Assembly: GCF_958295425.1 (NCBI RefSeq)
Contig: NC_081136.1
Span: 1,008,162 to 1,072,161 of the forward strand
Direction of reading: 5' to 3'
Source: Solea solea
Lineage: Eukaryota; Chordata; Actinopteri; Pleuronectiformes; Soleidae
Length of the DNA stretch: 64,000 bases
The translations under genes were made by a program, and so were the position numbers. The notes below the pieces were generated by a model that made no database searches, was not told where the DNA came from, and saw nothing but the letters and a program-made list of their open reading frames with translations. Within the stretch, counting starts at the first letter, position 1. Every line of letters starts with the position of its first letter. Shown here one piece after another: positions 12,948-23,267 of the stretch.

Positions 12948-13393
12948 CCCTATAACACCGAGTGTATCGCGGACGTCACATCTGCGTTGCCGTAGTTACG
13001 CGGCGGTTTGTGCTGTCGGAAAAAAATTCCAACGGTTTCTGAGAGCTGAGAAGTCGCACGTCAAAGCCAACGTGTTGTGGTTAATACGGTAATTTAATTT
13101 GTGCCGTCGCAGGAAGCCGGCGAATCAGCGTCTTTGGAAAAATGTCCGTACATAGTTTCCATTCTTTTTGGCCTGTTTTTGGACATAGACGCAAAAACTC
13201 AAACAAATGTCACTTTAAATATGTTTTATACTGTTCATATTTCAAATTTAAATTTTAGTTTTTCTTAATTTTAAATGGTTAATACACTACTTTAACATGC
13301 AGTAAATTGTAAATAACTGCCAGATGTTGAAAGTTAATCTGGAAAAATGGGCTAAAGCTCTTAGTCACAGGACATTTTCTGGCCCTTTTATGG
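12948..13393 (+). mobile_element. TTAA-flanked nonautonomous element, copy B (piggyBac-like MITE candidate)
   Basis: The element is bounded by TTAA at 12944-12947 and TTAA at 13394-13397. Its left end is CCCTATAACACCGAG; its right end reads CCCTTTTATGG, reverse complement CCATAAAAGGG. TTAA target duplication with C-rich/G-rich ends is the hallmark of the piggyBac superfamily. There is no transposase frame, so it would move in trans. It shares blocks with copies at 734, 55569 and 59315, including TGTGCTGTCGGAAAAAA, CTCAAACAAA and CACTACTTTAACATGCAGTA. Doubt remains because homology between copies C and D may extend past the right-hand TTAA, which would make that boundary internal. Confidence 0.55.
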
Positions 13394-13397
13394 TTAA

Positions 13398-14498
13398 AAT
13401 GTCCTCAGAAACATAGATCACACACACACACACTTCTTCTGAGGCGCCTTCCCCCAGTAGATGTCAGTAAAAACATTCCCACCCTCTGTTTATTTCTCCC
13501 CCTCTAACAGCCTCTCTGTGCTCTGTATGTGGCAGCTTTGAGAACATAAATACTGAGCGTGTGTCAGAACCACACTAAGCCTTTAATGCCAACGCCGAGG
13601 CCGTCGTCAATCACACAGGAATCCTCGCGTCAAACACGGCGCGAGCGGCTAAATCTCAATAAGTGCAAATCAGTCATAATAAACGCAGACTCTTCAGACG
13701 CCCCGCGCCTCAGCAACGTACGCTGTGTGATGAAGAGCAGGCGTTCATCACCGCAACGCTCGCAGGCCCCGGGTTCATGTGCGGGGAAAAGAAAAAGAAG
13801 AAGAAACAAATCATGCCGTGAAACACATTCAACTGTTGATATTAACTTTCAAAACATGCACCACAATCCCACACGGAATTATGGGCTTCCATGTCGGGTT
13901 GAATAACAAGGAACTTCATTTACGGTGTTTTTTTCCACCCTATAGTACCGACTCGCCTTGCCTCAGCTCAACACGGTCTGGTTGGTTTTCCCTCACAATC
14001 TTTTTTAACGTTGATCTACAGTTGGACGTTGTTGGCGGACGTCGCGCTCACGACTCTTCAGTGTCTAAGTTTGCAGCTGCTCATCGATTTATTGCTGAGA
14101 AACAAACCCCTCCCTCTGACGGCTTTCACCCCACGTGACTGGAAATTGGATTTTAAGAGAATTGAATTTGCACAATTGAATTTTATATTTTATTTTTTTT
14201 TGTCCATATATGGAGACAGTGAGGTTTGAAAGACAGGAGAGTAAAGTTCTCTTTAAAGAATCCATTGCATCCAATCTCTACATAATTATGACCCCAAGTT
14301 TACAGGCGCTCTCCATGGTGCTGAAACGGTGAATTCCACATTCATGTCTTAAAATTCTGAATGAACATATTGAGAACACAGAGAAAAAAAACCCTGTTTC
14401 AATTAAAAACACCACGTGAGCTCATAATAATGAAATATATGAAGAAAAAAATCACAGTCTTCTTTATCCAAAAGCCTTAATTGGCGCTTTGTTGTACT
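13398..14498. other. Non-coding stretch, no gene seen
   Basis: Frames of 115 and 119 codons (13559-13906, 13779-14138) overlap in different frames and have no domain. A short CA tract at 13421-13432 is present. Confidence 0.45.
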
Positions 14499-14537
14499 GT
14501 GTGTGCGTGCGTGCGTGTGTGTGCGTGTGTGTGTGTG
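14499..14537. repeat. (GT)n/(GTGC)n microsatellite
   Basis: Mixed GT and GTGC units. Confidence 0.9.
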
Positions 14538-14706
14538 GTCAGTGCTGACACGAGGTTGTTATTTATGACGAAAAATAAACAACATTAAAACATTTAAGGC
14601 TTTGGCTCTTTTTTCTTGTATTGTATTAAATCACGTGTTGCTCAAATTCTTCGCGTCTAATGCTAAACAAAGGTAAACAACGAAGCGCCAGCCCCTTCTT
14701 ATTACT

Positions 14707-14808
14707 CCCTCTCTCTCTCTCTCTCTCTCTCGCTCTCTCCCCCCCTCCGCTTCTCTCTTTCTCACATATACACGCGCACTCCTCCTCCTCCTCTTCATCC
14801 TCCTCCTC
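14707..14808. repeat. (CT)n and (CTC)n pyrimidine tract
   Basis: Sixteen CT units with one CG interruption (14707-14738), a C7 run, then CTC repeats (14779-14808). It lies about 90-190 bp upstream of the candidate first coding exon at 14894. Pyrimidine tracts of this kind are common in 5' UTRs and proximal promoters, so it might be part of one. It explains the Ser-rich and Glu-rich frames on the two strands. Confidence 0.85.
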
Positions 14809-14893
14809 TTCCCCTCTCACAGCCGCGGCGCTCTTCGTCTCCACAGCCTCGTCTCCAGAAGCATGTCCCCAGACATGCAGCAGCCACAGTGCG

Positions 14894-14939
14894 ATGAAGC
14901 GGACCAAAGGACAGCAGCTGCATGACCGGATGAAAGCAG
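14894..14939 (+). CDS. Candidate first coding exon, unidentified gene (partial)
   Basis: The segment reads MKRTKGQQLHDRMKA plus one extra base, then CAG followed by GTAAGA, a good vertebrate donor. The ATG has a G at -3. The basic, non-repetitive peptide differs from the simple-sequence frames around it, and a CT-rich tract sits upstream as in many 5' UTRs. Against the call: an upstream ATG (about 14863) opens a short competing frame, no partner exon was recognised, and I cannot name the protein. If real it would be exon 1 of a plus-strand gene continuing downstream in phase 1. The exon at 63461 is a possible but unproven distant partner. Confidence 0.33.
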
Positions 14940-16639
14940 GTAAGATCCCACATTTATCCGGAAGATTCTTCTTCTTTCTTCTTTTTTCCTCTCTTTTCAA
15001 GCACAAGTGTAGATGTTTTTTTGTTGATCAGACAGCAGCGTTTATGAATGATGTCTCGATCATGGACACAGAGACAGAGACAGAGACAGACGTGAAAGAC
15101 ACGGAGACGCTGTTTGTTTGTGGAACTGTTGCTCATGTGAAGCCTGTGCGTAAAAAGAGCCAAGACATGGGAGAGTGAATCCTCACAGACCCCGTGTTAA
15201 CGATCAAATCTGAGGGAAAATGTGTTTCACTTTATTCTACACTGAGATTAGAAATATAGAATTGTATGGAACATCGTGCAAACCCGGATTAAGAGATGAT
15301 TTGGAGGAGATTTGCATGACGGAAAAAAACGGAGGAAAAATACCTGCGTTTTGACAGATGAGGTGTCCTCGAGGAGAGGAATGCAGAACTTTACGCACGA
15401 GGTTCATCACATCATTTAGATTCTGAACATCTCAGCCAACATGTGGCTCGTGAAGCGGACTGTGCACCGTGTGGTCAAATGTCAGGTCACGCTCTCATTG
15501 CTTTCTTCTTGTGATTTTATTCAACTAAACACCGACAGCACATGTCGGATAAAACGCGTTAAAAATCCCCCGCCTTCTTTCTCCAGAGTCTGACACCAAG
15601 CGCGTGCCTGAGCTCAGTGACTCCCTCGTGCCCGGTGTCTGGTGATCGTGCGTTTTGCTGCAAAAACTGCGCGAGTTCCACATTTTTGCCCAGAAGCGTT
15701 TTCGTGTCCTCCAGTCGATCCACCCGCGCTGCGGTTTCAGCGCCATCGATGAGAAGAGAAACGGAAAATCAAACACGCGAGTTGTGTCGCAGAGTCATTC
15801 CGCTCATGTCACGTCATCGAACACATATTCAAAACAGAAGGTCTGATTCCGCTGCGCAGGCTGTGCGTCTACGTGCGTAAAAGCGCAACGCCGGACACAG
15901 GAGGCTTGAAATGGCAGCTTTTGTGTCGGACCTGTGTGACATTTTACGCACAGAGTGGATCCGATGAAAATCTGGTTTCTGAATTGCGCACGCGGATTCA
16001 CGCTGGGGTAGAGTTGAGCCACAGATGGAGACACTTGTTGTCTGCGTGTCGTTTTTTTTCCACGAATCAGGAGCAAAAACGCAGAGAAATGACAGTCAGC
16101 GTGTGGCATCCTAGTTTTTGGATAATGTGACTTAAATCCCAGCGAGTGGGAACACGGTTTATGTTGTGATGATGGTTTTGTGGGCGTTTGTGCCGAGCTT
16201 GCTGTTCCATGACCTTGATCATGTCACTGGCAGGGACTAGTTTTGTTTTAAGAGGTAAACAACAATAAAAAATGACTGATGTCACCTTTAGTGTCTGCTG
16301 TCATCGTTGGTGGTTGTGTTTTTCAGACTGAAAACAGACTCATATTTGCATTTTGCTCTGGAATCCATGACAGAAAGTTGATTTTGCACTTACAGCACTT
16401 AAATGTGACATAACCAGTGAAGGGAGGAGAAAAACATGCACACAATGGGGCGCTTTTCTTCTGTAAAAGTTCTTTTTTGGTCGCCACTTATCTCCTGCAA
16501 CACTTGACCCAGAGGCATTAGAGGAGAAACCATTTATTTGCCTGTGGATAAAGCATTTTGGACAGACTATTACTGTATGTTTCTGGAGCAAACACACAAA
16601 AAAGAAACCTTCAGGTTCCATGAATCACACCACACAATC

Positions 16640-16640
<1 letters not shown>
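14940..16640. other. Non-coding stretch (intron if the 14.9-kb exon is real)
   Basis: A (GAGACA)n tract is at 15066-15091. The segment 15550-16000 is CpG-rich with several short frames on both strands, but none has a domain. Confidence 0.4.

Positions 16641-16678
<38 letters not shown>
16641..16678. repeat. (GT)n(GA)n compound microsatellite
   Basis: Twelve GT units followed by seven GA units. Confidence 0.95.
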
Positions 16679-16680
<2 letters not shown>

Positions 16681-17007
16681 AAGAAAGAAAGGATGACATC
16701 GTGACCCAATTAGAGCAGGAAAAACGGGTGATTTTGAGGTCCCACTGTACGACTTGTCGTCTTGTGATTGCACAGGGTCAGTGTGTGAAGTGTGAGTCTG
16801 GCTCCTGATGAAACTTTCACGTTTAAACCTGTCGACTCTGTTGTGACGTCGCTCAGACTCGCTCTCGCTGATGTTGATGGATGAGTTTTGGATGAACTGT
16901 CATTTTTACCGAGGTCGCTCCTGTGACTCGGGCTTCCCTGAGTATTGATATTACATTAGAGATGCAGATATTATACGATGTGCATGGTGTCGGTGTGACA
17001 GCAGATG

Positions 17008-17008
<1 letters not shown>

Positions 17009-17054
<46 letters not shown>
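17009..17054. repeat. (GT)n microsatellite
   Basis: Twenty-three uninterrupted GT units, the longest dinucleotide tract in the window and so probably polymorphic. Confidence 0.95.
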
Positions 17055-17055
<1 letters not shown>

Positions 17056-19527
17056 CAATAATATGCTGAGATCTCACCTGTTATTGACATGTTGGTTTAT
17101 GCTGATGGGAGTAAAGTGACGAGCGAGGCGGGGAACTCGATTATCACGACATAAATGTCATTGATGAACGAGTAAAGCAAACAGAAATTCTGCTGCGGCT
17201 GTGTGTAAAAGTGACGTTTGCTGCCCCCTGTGGTGAAAACACAACATGACCGTCTGAGAATCAACTTTAAGATAAATAATCGTCAATAAATAGAATGTGT
17301 TTCAGTGTCTTTGCTCCTCTGTGACATTACATTTTCACATTTAAGAAGCAGAAAAATCTGAAAACTTGTTATTAATTATTTAAAAAAAAAAAAGAATCTT
17401 TGGAATTACAGATCAACATTTTCGCGTCAACATGAAATCTATGTTTTTGGCACCAGTGGAAACATTAACGCTCTCATAAAAGCAAAGCAAAGTTAAATAT
17501 AGCACTCGGGGCGCCTCGTTCCGTGTAGCGGCTGCACATTAGCGGCTCTGTATTGCTGGCACGCGCAGAAAGGAATGTCTAATTATCACGCTTTCAACCG
17601 CAGTCGGCGCCTATATCTCGCACTGAGCTCCTCCTCCAATCGCTTTCCTTACACACTCGTTTTACTCTTATTTTATTGTGCAATTAAAATGTTATTTTCG
17701 CTCCGTGCGGACGAGCCAGAGATGGAAATAACAACACAACTGTGTGGACATTGGCACACGAGACAACAAGGATTCTCTGAATGGTTTATATTGACTTTAA
17801 ACACAGGTGTATAAAAGCCTGAATGTCCAGTTTGGAGTGCTTTTTCAATATGAAGTGCAACCAAACCACAAACCACTGCATGAAGTGGAATTGATCTGAG
17901 AGAAGAAGACGGGGAGAGAATGACCAAACAAACCAGGGTAATTGCATTTGCAACAAAAGGCCGGGGATCGATGGCCTAAGCACTACTTACAGCACTTGTG
18001 CTGGCGTGTTATCATCAACATGCAGCGCACATTCACTCACTGACCCTGCAACAGCTCAACATTATCTACTGTATTCTAGGAAATGTTGGGCATTTAACTG
18101 AAGTCTGCGCGGACGTCTTCTCACGTCACGTGATCCCTGCAGACGTTGTTCGTTACTTATTCGGTGTTTAACGGCAGCTAAACGTCCCTGATGTTGCGTT
18201 ACTTTACAGTGTTTGTTAGAGTAGTTAAAATAAACCATGTGATTAGATGCTACATGGCTGCTGATAGGCTGCATCGAACGGCTAAGCTTTGATTTCATTT
18301 TGCCCTTTAGCTCTGTTGTTGTGAATGTTTAGTTCTTGACTGAACGGATGGATCGACCGGTTCTCTGGTCAAGTTTCAAAAACGCTGACGAAATGTCAAG
18401 AGTTCCCTGCTAAAAAAGTGGGAAAGTGGGAAACTATTGCCCCACATTGTTAGCTTGCTAGCTAATGGGAAACTTTGTCCATCTGTTTGACTGCATTTCT
18501 GCAATAAAACAACGTGGTTCCATTTACTTGCCACTGAAAAATAACATTTAAGATCATGAATCAGAAAGAAACGCGATAAAAAATGGGCTCAAAGTCTAGT
18601 ATGCTAGCATATTCTGTTCTACCGACTGGAGGCAGCACAAAAAAAGCTAGTTGCTAATTTTGTCCATTTGTCTGTTCTGGAAAGCAAGTGTTTGCTGTTA
18701 AAATGCTAACACACAACGGGCTGAATCATTAGCATCATTTAAAAACCACTCACAGTCTTTGCTAGCTGAGCTAGTTGCTTGTTGAAAAGACTTAAATACA
18801 TGAAATGAATCAGACGTTATAGGCTGTAAAAACACGCGCGTGTCATGAAAATACGTTTACTGGAACGTAGCGATACCGTATACAGACTCATAATATGCAT
18901 GTGTTGACTCACAGGGGGATTTTATTATCCATGAAGCCAGAGATACGGTACATGTACGGTTCATCCTCGCGCGCATGCATGAAGGACTCGTGCAAGAAGT
19001 TCCCGACATGGACAAAAGTATTCAGGTGTTTCCCTCAGGCTTTGGTCTCGGCCTCTTCTCATCGACAATCGTAACGCTTCAGCAAACCAAGACGTTCCAA
19101 TGTGAGTTTGAGGAAGACAAAACCGTTTCTATTCCGACGTGACTCTGTCCCAGCGTTTGACTTTGAGTCTTGGTCTGGAAGGACTTGACGGACCTGACCT
19201 GACCAACATCAGTGTCTGACCTCGTAAATGTCATCGTGAATGAATGGACACAAAGTCCAGAAATCTTGAGGAACGTCTTCCAAGAAGAAGCAGAGTGAAG
19301 CCAACGTTTATCCACATAAGAATGGAAGAGACGGACAGACACGAGGACACGAGGACAACCAGACACAACATTTGTGAAGTGTAACAAAAAATAAAATATT
19401 GATTATCTCCACTGTGATACACCACAATATAAACACTGGCAGCTGCAATATAACACAGACCAAGATCCATTAAGAGATGTCGAATAAAAAAAAGCGTATA
19501 TTCCAGACACAACCCTTCATTCATTTC
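17055..19527. other. Non-coding stretch, no gene seen
   Basis: About 2.5 kb of AT-leaning sequence with chance frames only. Confidence 0.45.
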
Positions 19528-19587
19528 AGCAGCAGCTTCAGCAGCAGCAGCAGCGGCAGCATAATCAGCAGCAGCAGCAGCAGCAGC
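19528..19587. repeat. (CAG)n trinucleotide repeat
   Basis: Two CAG blocks with CTT, CGG and ATAAT interruptions. Encodes the Ala-rich minus-strand frame at 19231-19641, which has no other coding support. Confidence 0.9.
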
Positions 19588-19921
19588 CGTCCTCCACTCA
19601 CAATCTCCCGAGATCCCTTGTGAATGTGCCGTGCGTTCCAAAAGCCTCAGGTGTTGGTCTGCGTTGCCGCTGCTGCAGCATTAACGCCGGGCGGCCGCAC
19701 TCCTGCTCTTAATTACTCCGAGCCTCGGAACACGAGATCATTCCGGCCAAGTGCTTCAGAACTCTGGCTCCGGCCGCGATCACCGGCTCCATCAAACATT
19801 CATTTTCCCTGTTTGCCTTATTGGACGTTGGCAGGGAAGAGTTATTGTAATCGCCAAAAGACCTAATTCTCTTGGTCTATGACGGGAGATTGTGAGTCAA
19901 TCTGGACTGCAGAGCTGTAGC
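19588..19921. other. CpG-richer non-coding stretch
   Basis: GC-richer than its surroundings, followed by an AT-balanced block (19790-19885) with the texture of conserved non-coding DNA. No gene recognised. Confidence 0.3.
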
Positions 19922-19948
19922 GCACACACACACACACACACACACACA
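19922..19948. repeat. (CA)n microsatellite
   Basis: About 13 CA units. Confidence 0.95.
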
Positions 19949-20104
19949 GTAAGAGTTTGGTGGTTTGGATAAGAACAGGAAGGAGAATCAATAGTGATTA
20001 CTTTGGCTCTCTAAATTTCGCGAGGCAACTTTAGCTCAGGCTGCCGTGACGACGATACCGAGCGGACGCCTGGATATCGTACTGCTGCTGCTGCAGATGA
20101 TGCT

Positions 20105-20130
20105 TGTGTGTGTGTGTGTGTGTGTGTGTG
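20105..20130. repeat. (GT)n microsatellite
   Basis: About 13 GT units. Confidence 0.95.
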
Positions 20131-22333
20131 ACTTTGTCTCCTCGTGGGTCAGGAGCACTAACAAGCAATTATCCAACAGGAAGAGTGTGTGCTGTTTCAG
20201 GGAGGACAAAATCCAAGCTCACAAAGTCTGAGACTTTCATTTTAAACAGTGGGATTTTCTGCTTCTGAGAAACAAATCTCTGCCTCTGCGGAGACGAAAA
20301 GAGACTTAGGATCATTTAGACGAGACAAACGAGGCACGGGGAAACATCGTAACACTGGATATCACATTCAAGAATTATTTACTGATTACTGACACTGATT
20401 GTAACTCTCCACCAGGGGGTGACTGCAGTCAAATCTGCCCACTTTGCACTTGATTTATAGCGTCAATGGTCTCAATTGCGAGTTTCAGGTCGTCTTTGAT
20501 GGGCCAGGATGTCACTTTTTTATTTATCTTCTCATTTTACCATCGGCACCCTGATTCCTGAACGCTCGAATAACTTTCAGATATGGAAACAAGTGAAAGT
20601 GAAAGTTATGTTGAGGGAAAAAGTGTCAGAAGAACATTGAGCAGCTGATAGCGTCCAGTAGGCGCCGGTTACCGCGGTGACAAATCTCTGAAGATTTAAC
20701 GTCGTTGTTTTGGCTGTAAAATAACTCCACAGTCGATTGGAATCAGAATGTCTCTGTTTTTTATCCGACGTGTTTTCAGTGGACGATAAAAGTCAAACTG
20801 TACTCGTGGAGTTCTGTCGCCGTCCTAATTACAAACCCGCCTGCAGCTGATGAACGAGAATCACGCCGTGGACTTAATGTCAGATGAATCTCTCCGTGTT
20901 GTCGACACAAACACAAACGTTTGAATCTATATCCCATTATTCAAGCGTCAGTGTCTGCGCTGCCGTCCATTAGCCGACGCCTGAAGATATAATAGTTGCT
21001 ATGAAAGAGAGAAAATGTGCTTTGTAATTTTCTGATTGGGATTCGACCTCAGGGCGGCGCTGGATTATCTGTGAGTTACAAACATGGAAATGTGTATTTC
21101 AAATCCCGTTCATCAGTCGGGTCATTAAAGAACGTACGTCTGTGAGGTTAGATTCCCTCCGTCTAACCCCAGCTCTGAGATAAGCAACTATTAAAGCCAG
21201 GATTTGTCTCATTTCATCGTCTTTAATCCTCTTCTTTCACGCGACACGCTGTGAAACGGTTAACTGCTGCTACGGAGAACGACCTCCAGTGTTTTATGGG
21301 TTGAGCTTTGATGAAAGGGCCGATGGGAGTGGGCGGGACCTTCTCCTGACATACAGAGCCAATCACTTTTATTATTTTTTGAACTGCAAAACCTCAGCTG
21401 ATTTCACTTCTCCATGTGCTGTTGACATGGTTTTCACTTATTCTCCACTCCAACAAAATGTATTTTTATTCTATTTAAATGCAACAGACATAATAATAAA
21501 TAATAATAAAGAAATGATTTACTGTAAAAACTGAAAAAGGTTTTCAAACGGTGAGAAGATTTACTCTTAAAGAAAAAAGAAGTCCAGGCAGTCGACACAT
21601 TGTCTGAAAGTGTGTGAAAGGATTATCCTCTTCACATTCCAACAGAGAAACAGAGCTGAGATGATACTGTGTACACACTCCACAGATAAACACTGGATAC
21701 TGTGGATCCAATCAACCCACGGTGGCTGAGAGAAACCACGCCACGCACATTCAGATGCACTCGTCTCAGATCCGGGTCAGATCAGTATCAAACACCAGGT
21801 GTGAACACAGTCACGCTCCCGTCGTCGTCGCACCCCGGCGTCGACCTGAGCCAATAATGAGTCCTGGAACAGTCAGGTGTTCACCGGGTTCACCCCGCGC
21901 TGCCTTCACTGCTCCATGGTGAGCGGCCCGCTCCGTCTGCACTGTCTGTTAAACGAGTAAACGAGAGACGGAACCCAGACGAGGGTCGTAAATACCACCG
22001 TACCACCTCAGAAAAGACGACGTCTCGAGCGCACAGTGTAAACTCAGTGTAAACATAACCTGGGACGATTCCATGTGGACTGGATAAGTGCAGCGGGACT
22101 TGGTCGTCTGTGACCTGGACGTCTCGCTCCCTCCCCCTCGGGCTTGGCTGTAATAGCGAGTGGACGTTGGACGTTGGACGTTATCCGCGGCTCTGGTCTG
22201 TTCTGGTTTGACATTATCAAAGCAGGATCCTTGAAGGTCTGTGTGACTTGTTCAGGTGGATGATTTGACATTTGAAGAAAGGCCAGCGAGAGGGAAATTG
22301 GACACTTTTAGGGTTATCCAAGTCTCTCTCTCA
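20131..22333. other. Non-coding stretch, no gene seen
   Basis: About 2.2 kb. Only minor structures were noticed, such as GGACGTT repeated three times with a 9-bp period near 22162-22188. Confidence 0.45.
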
Positions 22334-22385
22334 GTGTGTGTGTGTGTGTGTGTGTAGTCTTCTTCATCTTCTGCATGCTGCGGGC

Positions 22386-22420
<35 letters not shown>
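22334..22420. repeat. Inverted (GT)n - (AC)n microsatellite pair
   Basis: (GT)11 at 22334-22355 and (AC)17 at 22387-22420 lie 31 bases apart in inverted orientation, so a transcript or single strand could fold into a 22-bp stem with a 31-nt loop. A third tract, (AC)17, follows at 22579-22612. Confidence 0.9.
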
Positions 22421-22422
<2 letters not shown>

Positions 22423-22575
22423 CCAAGTTCCCAAATGTTTTTTTTGAACCTCTGCGGTCTCCCATTGAGCCGGCTCGCTGCTGCAGAGCGAGGAGCCGTT
22501 TGAAAAGCTGTTATTTGACTTGACAGGAACACGACTGCCAACAGAGTCCAGAGACTCGGCCGTGTCAGTGCAACA

Positions 22576-22578
<3 letters not shown>

Positions 22579-22612
<34 letters not shown>
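22579..22612. repeat. (AC)n microsatellite
   Basis: Seventeen AC units. Together with the inverted pair upstream it produces the Cys/Val-rich minus-strand frame at 22252-22782. Confidence 0.95.
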
Positions 22613-22615
<3 letters not shown>

Positions 22616-22789
22616 TTCATACTCTCTGATGGCTGTTTCCTGACAGCCGCCTCACAGACGGTCACAGCCTGAGAAGACATGTCTGACCATATGAAACAAA
22701 AGGACACAGTGAAGTCAGGCAGATATTTTACAAAAGTTTCTTCCAATATTATGTCAAATAGCATTTTTGAGTATTTATACACAGAAGGC

Positions 22790-23259
22790 TAGTGTTGTAG
22801 TACTCGAGACCGGTCTCGTCTCGGACAAAGCGGACTCGGGATTTTATTTCAAGACCGGTCAAGACCACAACTGTGGGGATATCAATAAATTGCCAGTGCA
22901 TTTTTTGGATTAACTTGTTAATATGACTGTGATTCTGCGTAAATCGTAAAACCAATAACTTGACTCATTTGTCATTTGAAATGTTTGTCACCCCTCCCGC
23001 CCCCTTTCACACGCCCCCCCACAAAAGTGCATGTGAGTGACAGGAGAAGAGGCCGCGAGAGGATGTCAGCCGACTCATGCATAATAAAACTTACCTGAAC
23101 CACAAAGACTTTTGGTGCAGAAATACCTCCAAAAGAAAACTTCTGCAAAGCGACGCTAACGGAGACGGCTGGGACCACGCCCAACTTTTACTGCCTGGGT
23201 CTAGGTCTTGTCTTGGTCTGGACTTGGTCTGGGTTTAGGTGGTCTTGACTACAACACTA
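22790..23259. mobile_element. hAT-type nonautonomous transposon with intact 8-bp target duplication
   Basis: The element starts TAGTGTTGTAGTACTCGAGA and ends with the inverted TACAACACTA. It is flanked on both sides by the identical 8-mer CAGAAGGC (22782-22789 and 23260-23267). An 8-bp duplication plus TAGTGTTG-type ends is diagnostic of the hAT superfamily. The subterminal regions repeat GGTCT-rich motifs; CGAGACCGGTCTCG is a 14-bp palindrome near the left end. At 470 bp it has no transposase frame. The intact duplication and near-intact ends suggest a fairly recent insertion. Confidence 0.85.
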
Positions 23260-23267
23260 CAGAAGGC

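Noticed and set aside
14660..15178. 172-codon plus-strand frame as a whole gene
   Set aside because: Its first half is (CT)n/(CTC)n sequence and its end is a (GAGACA)n tract; only the short 14894-14939 segment has exon-like features.
22252..22782. 176-codon minus-strand Cys/Val-rich frame
   Set aside because: Produced by three (AC/GT)n tracts.
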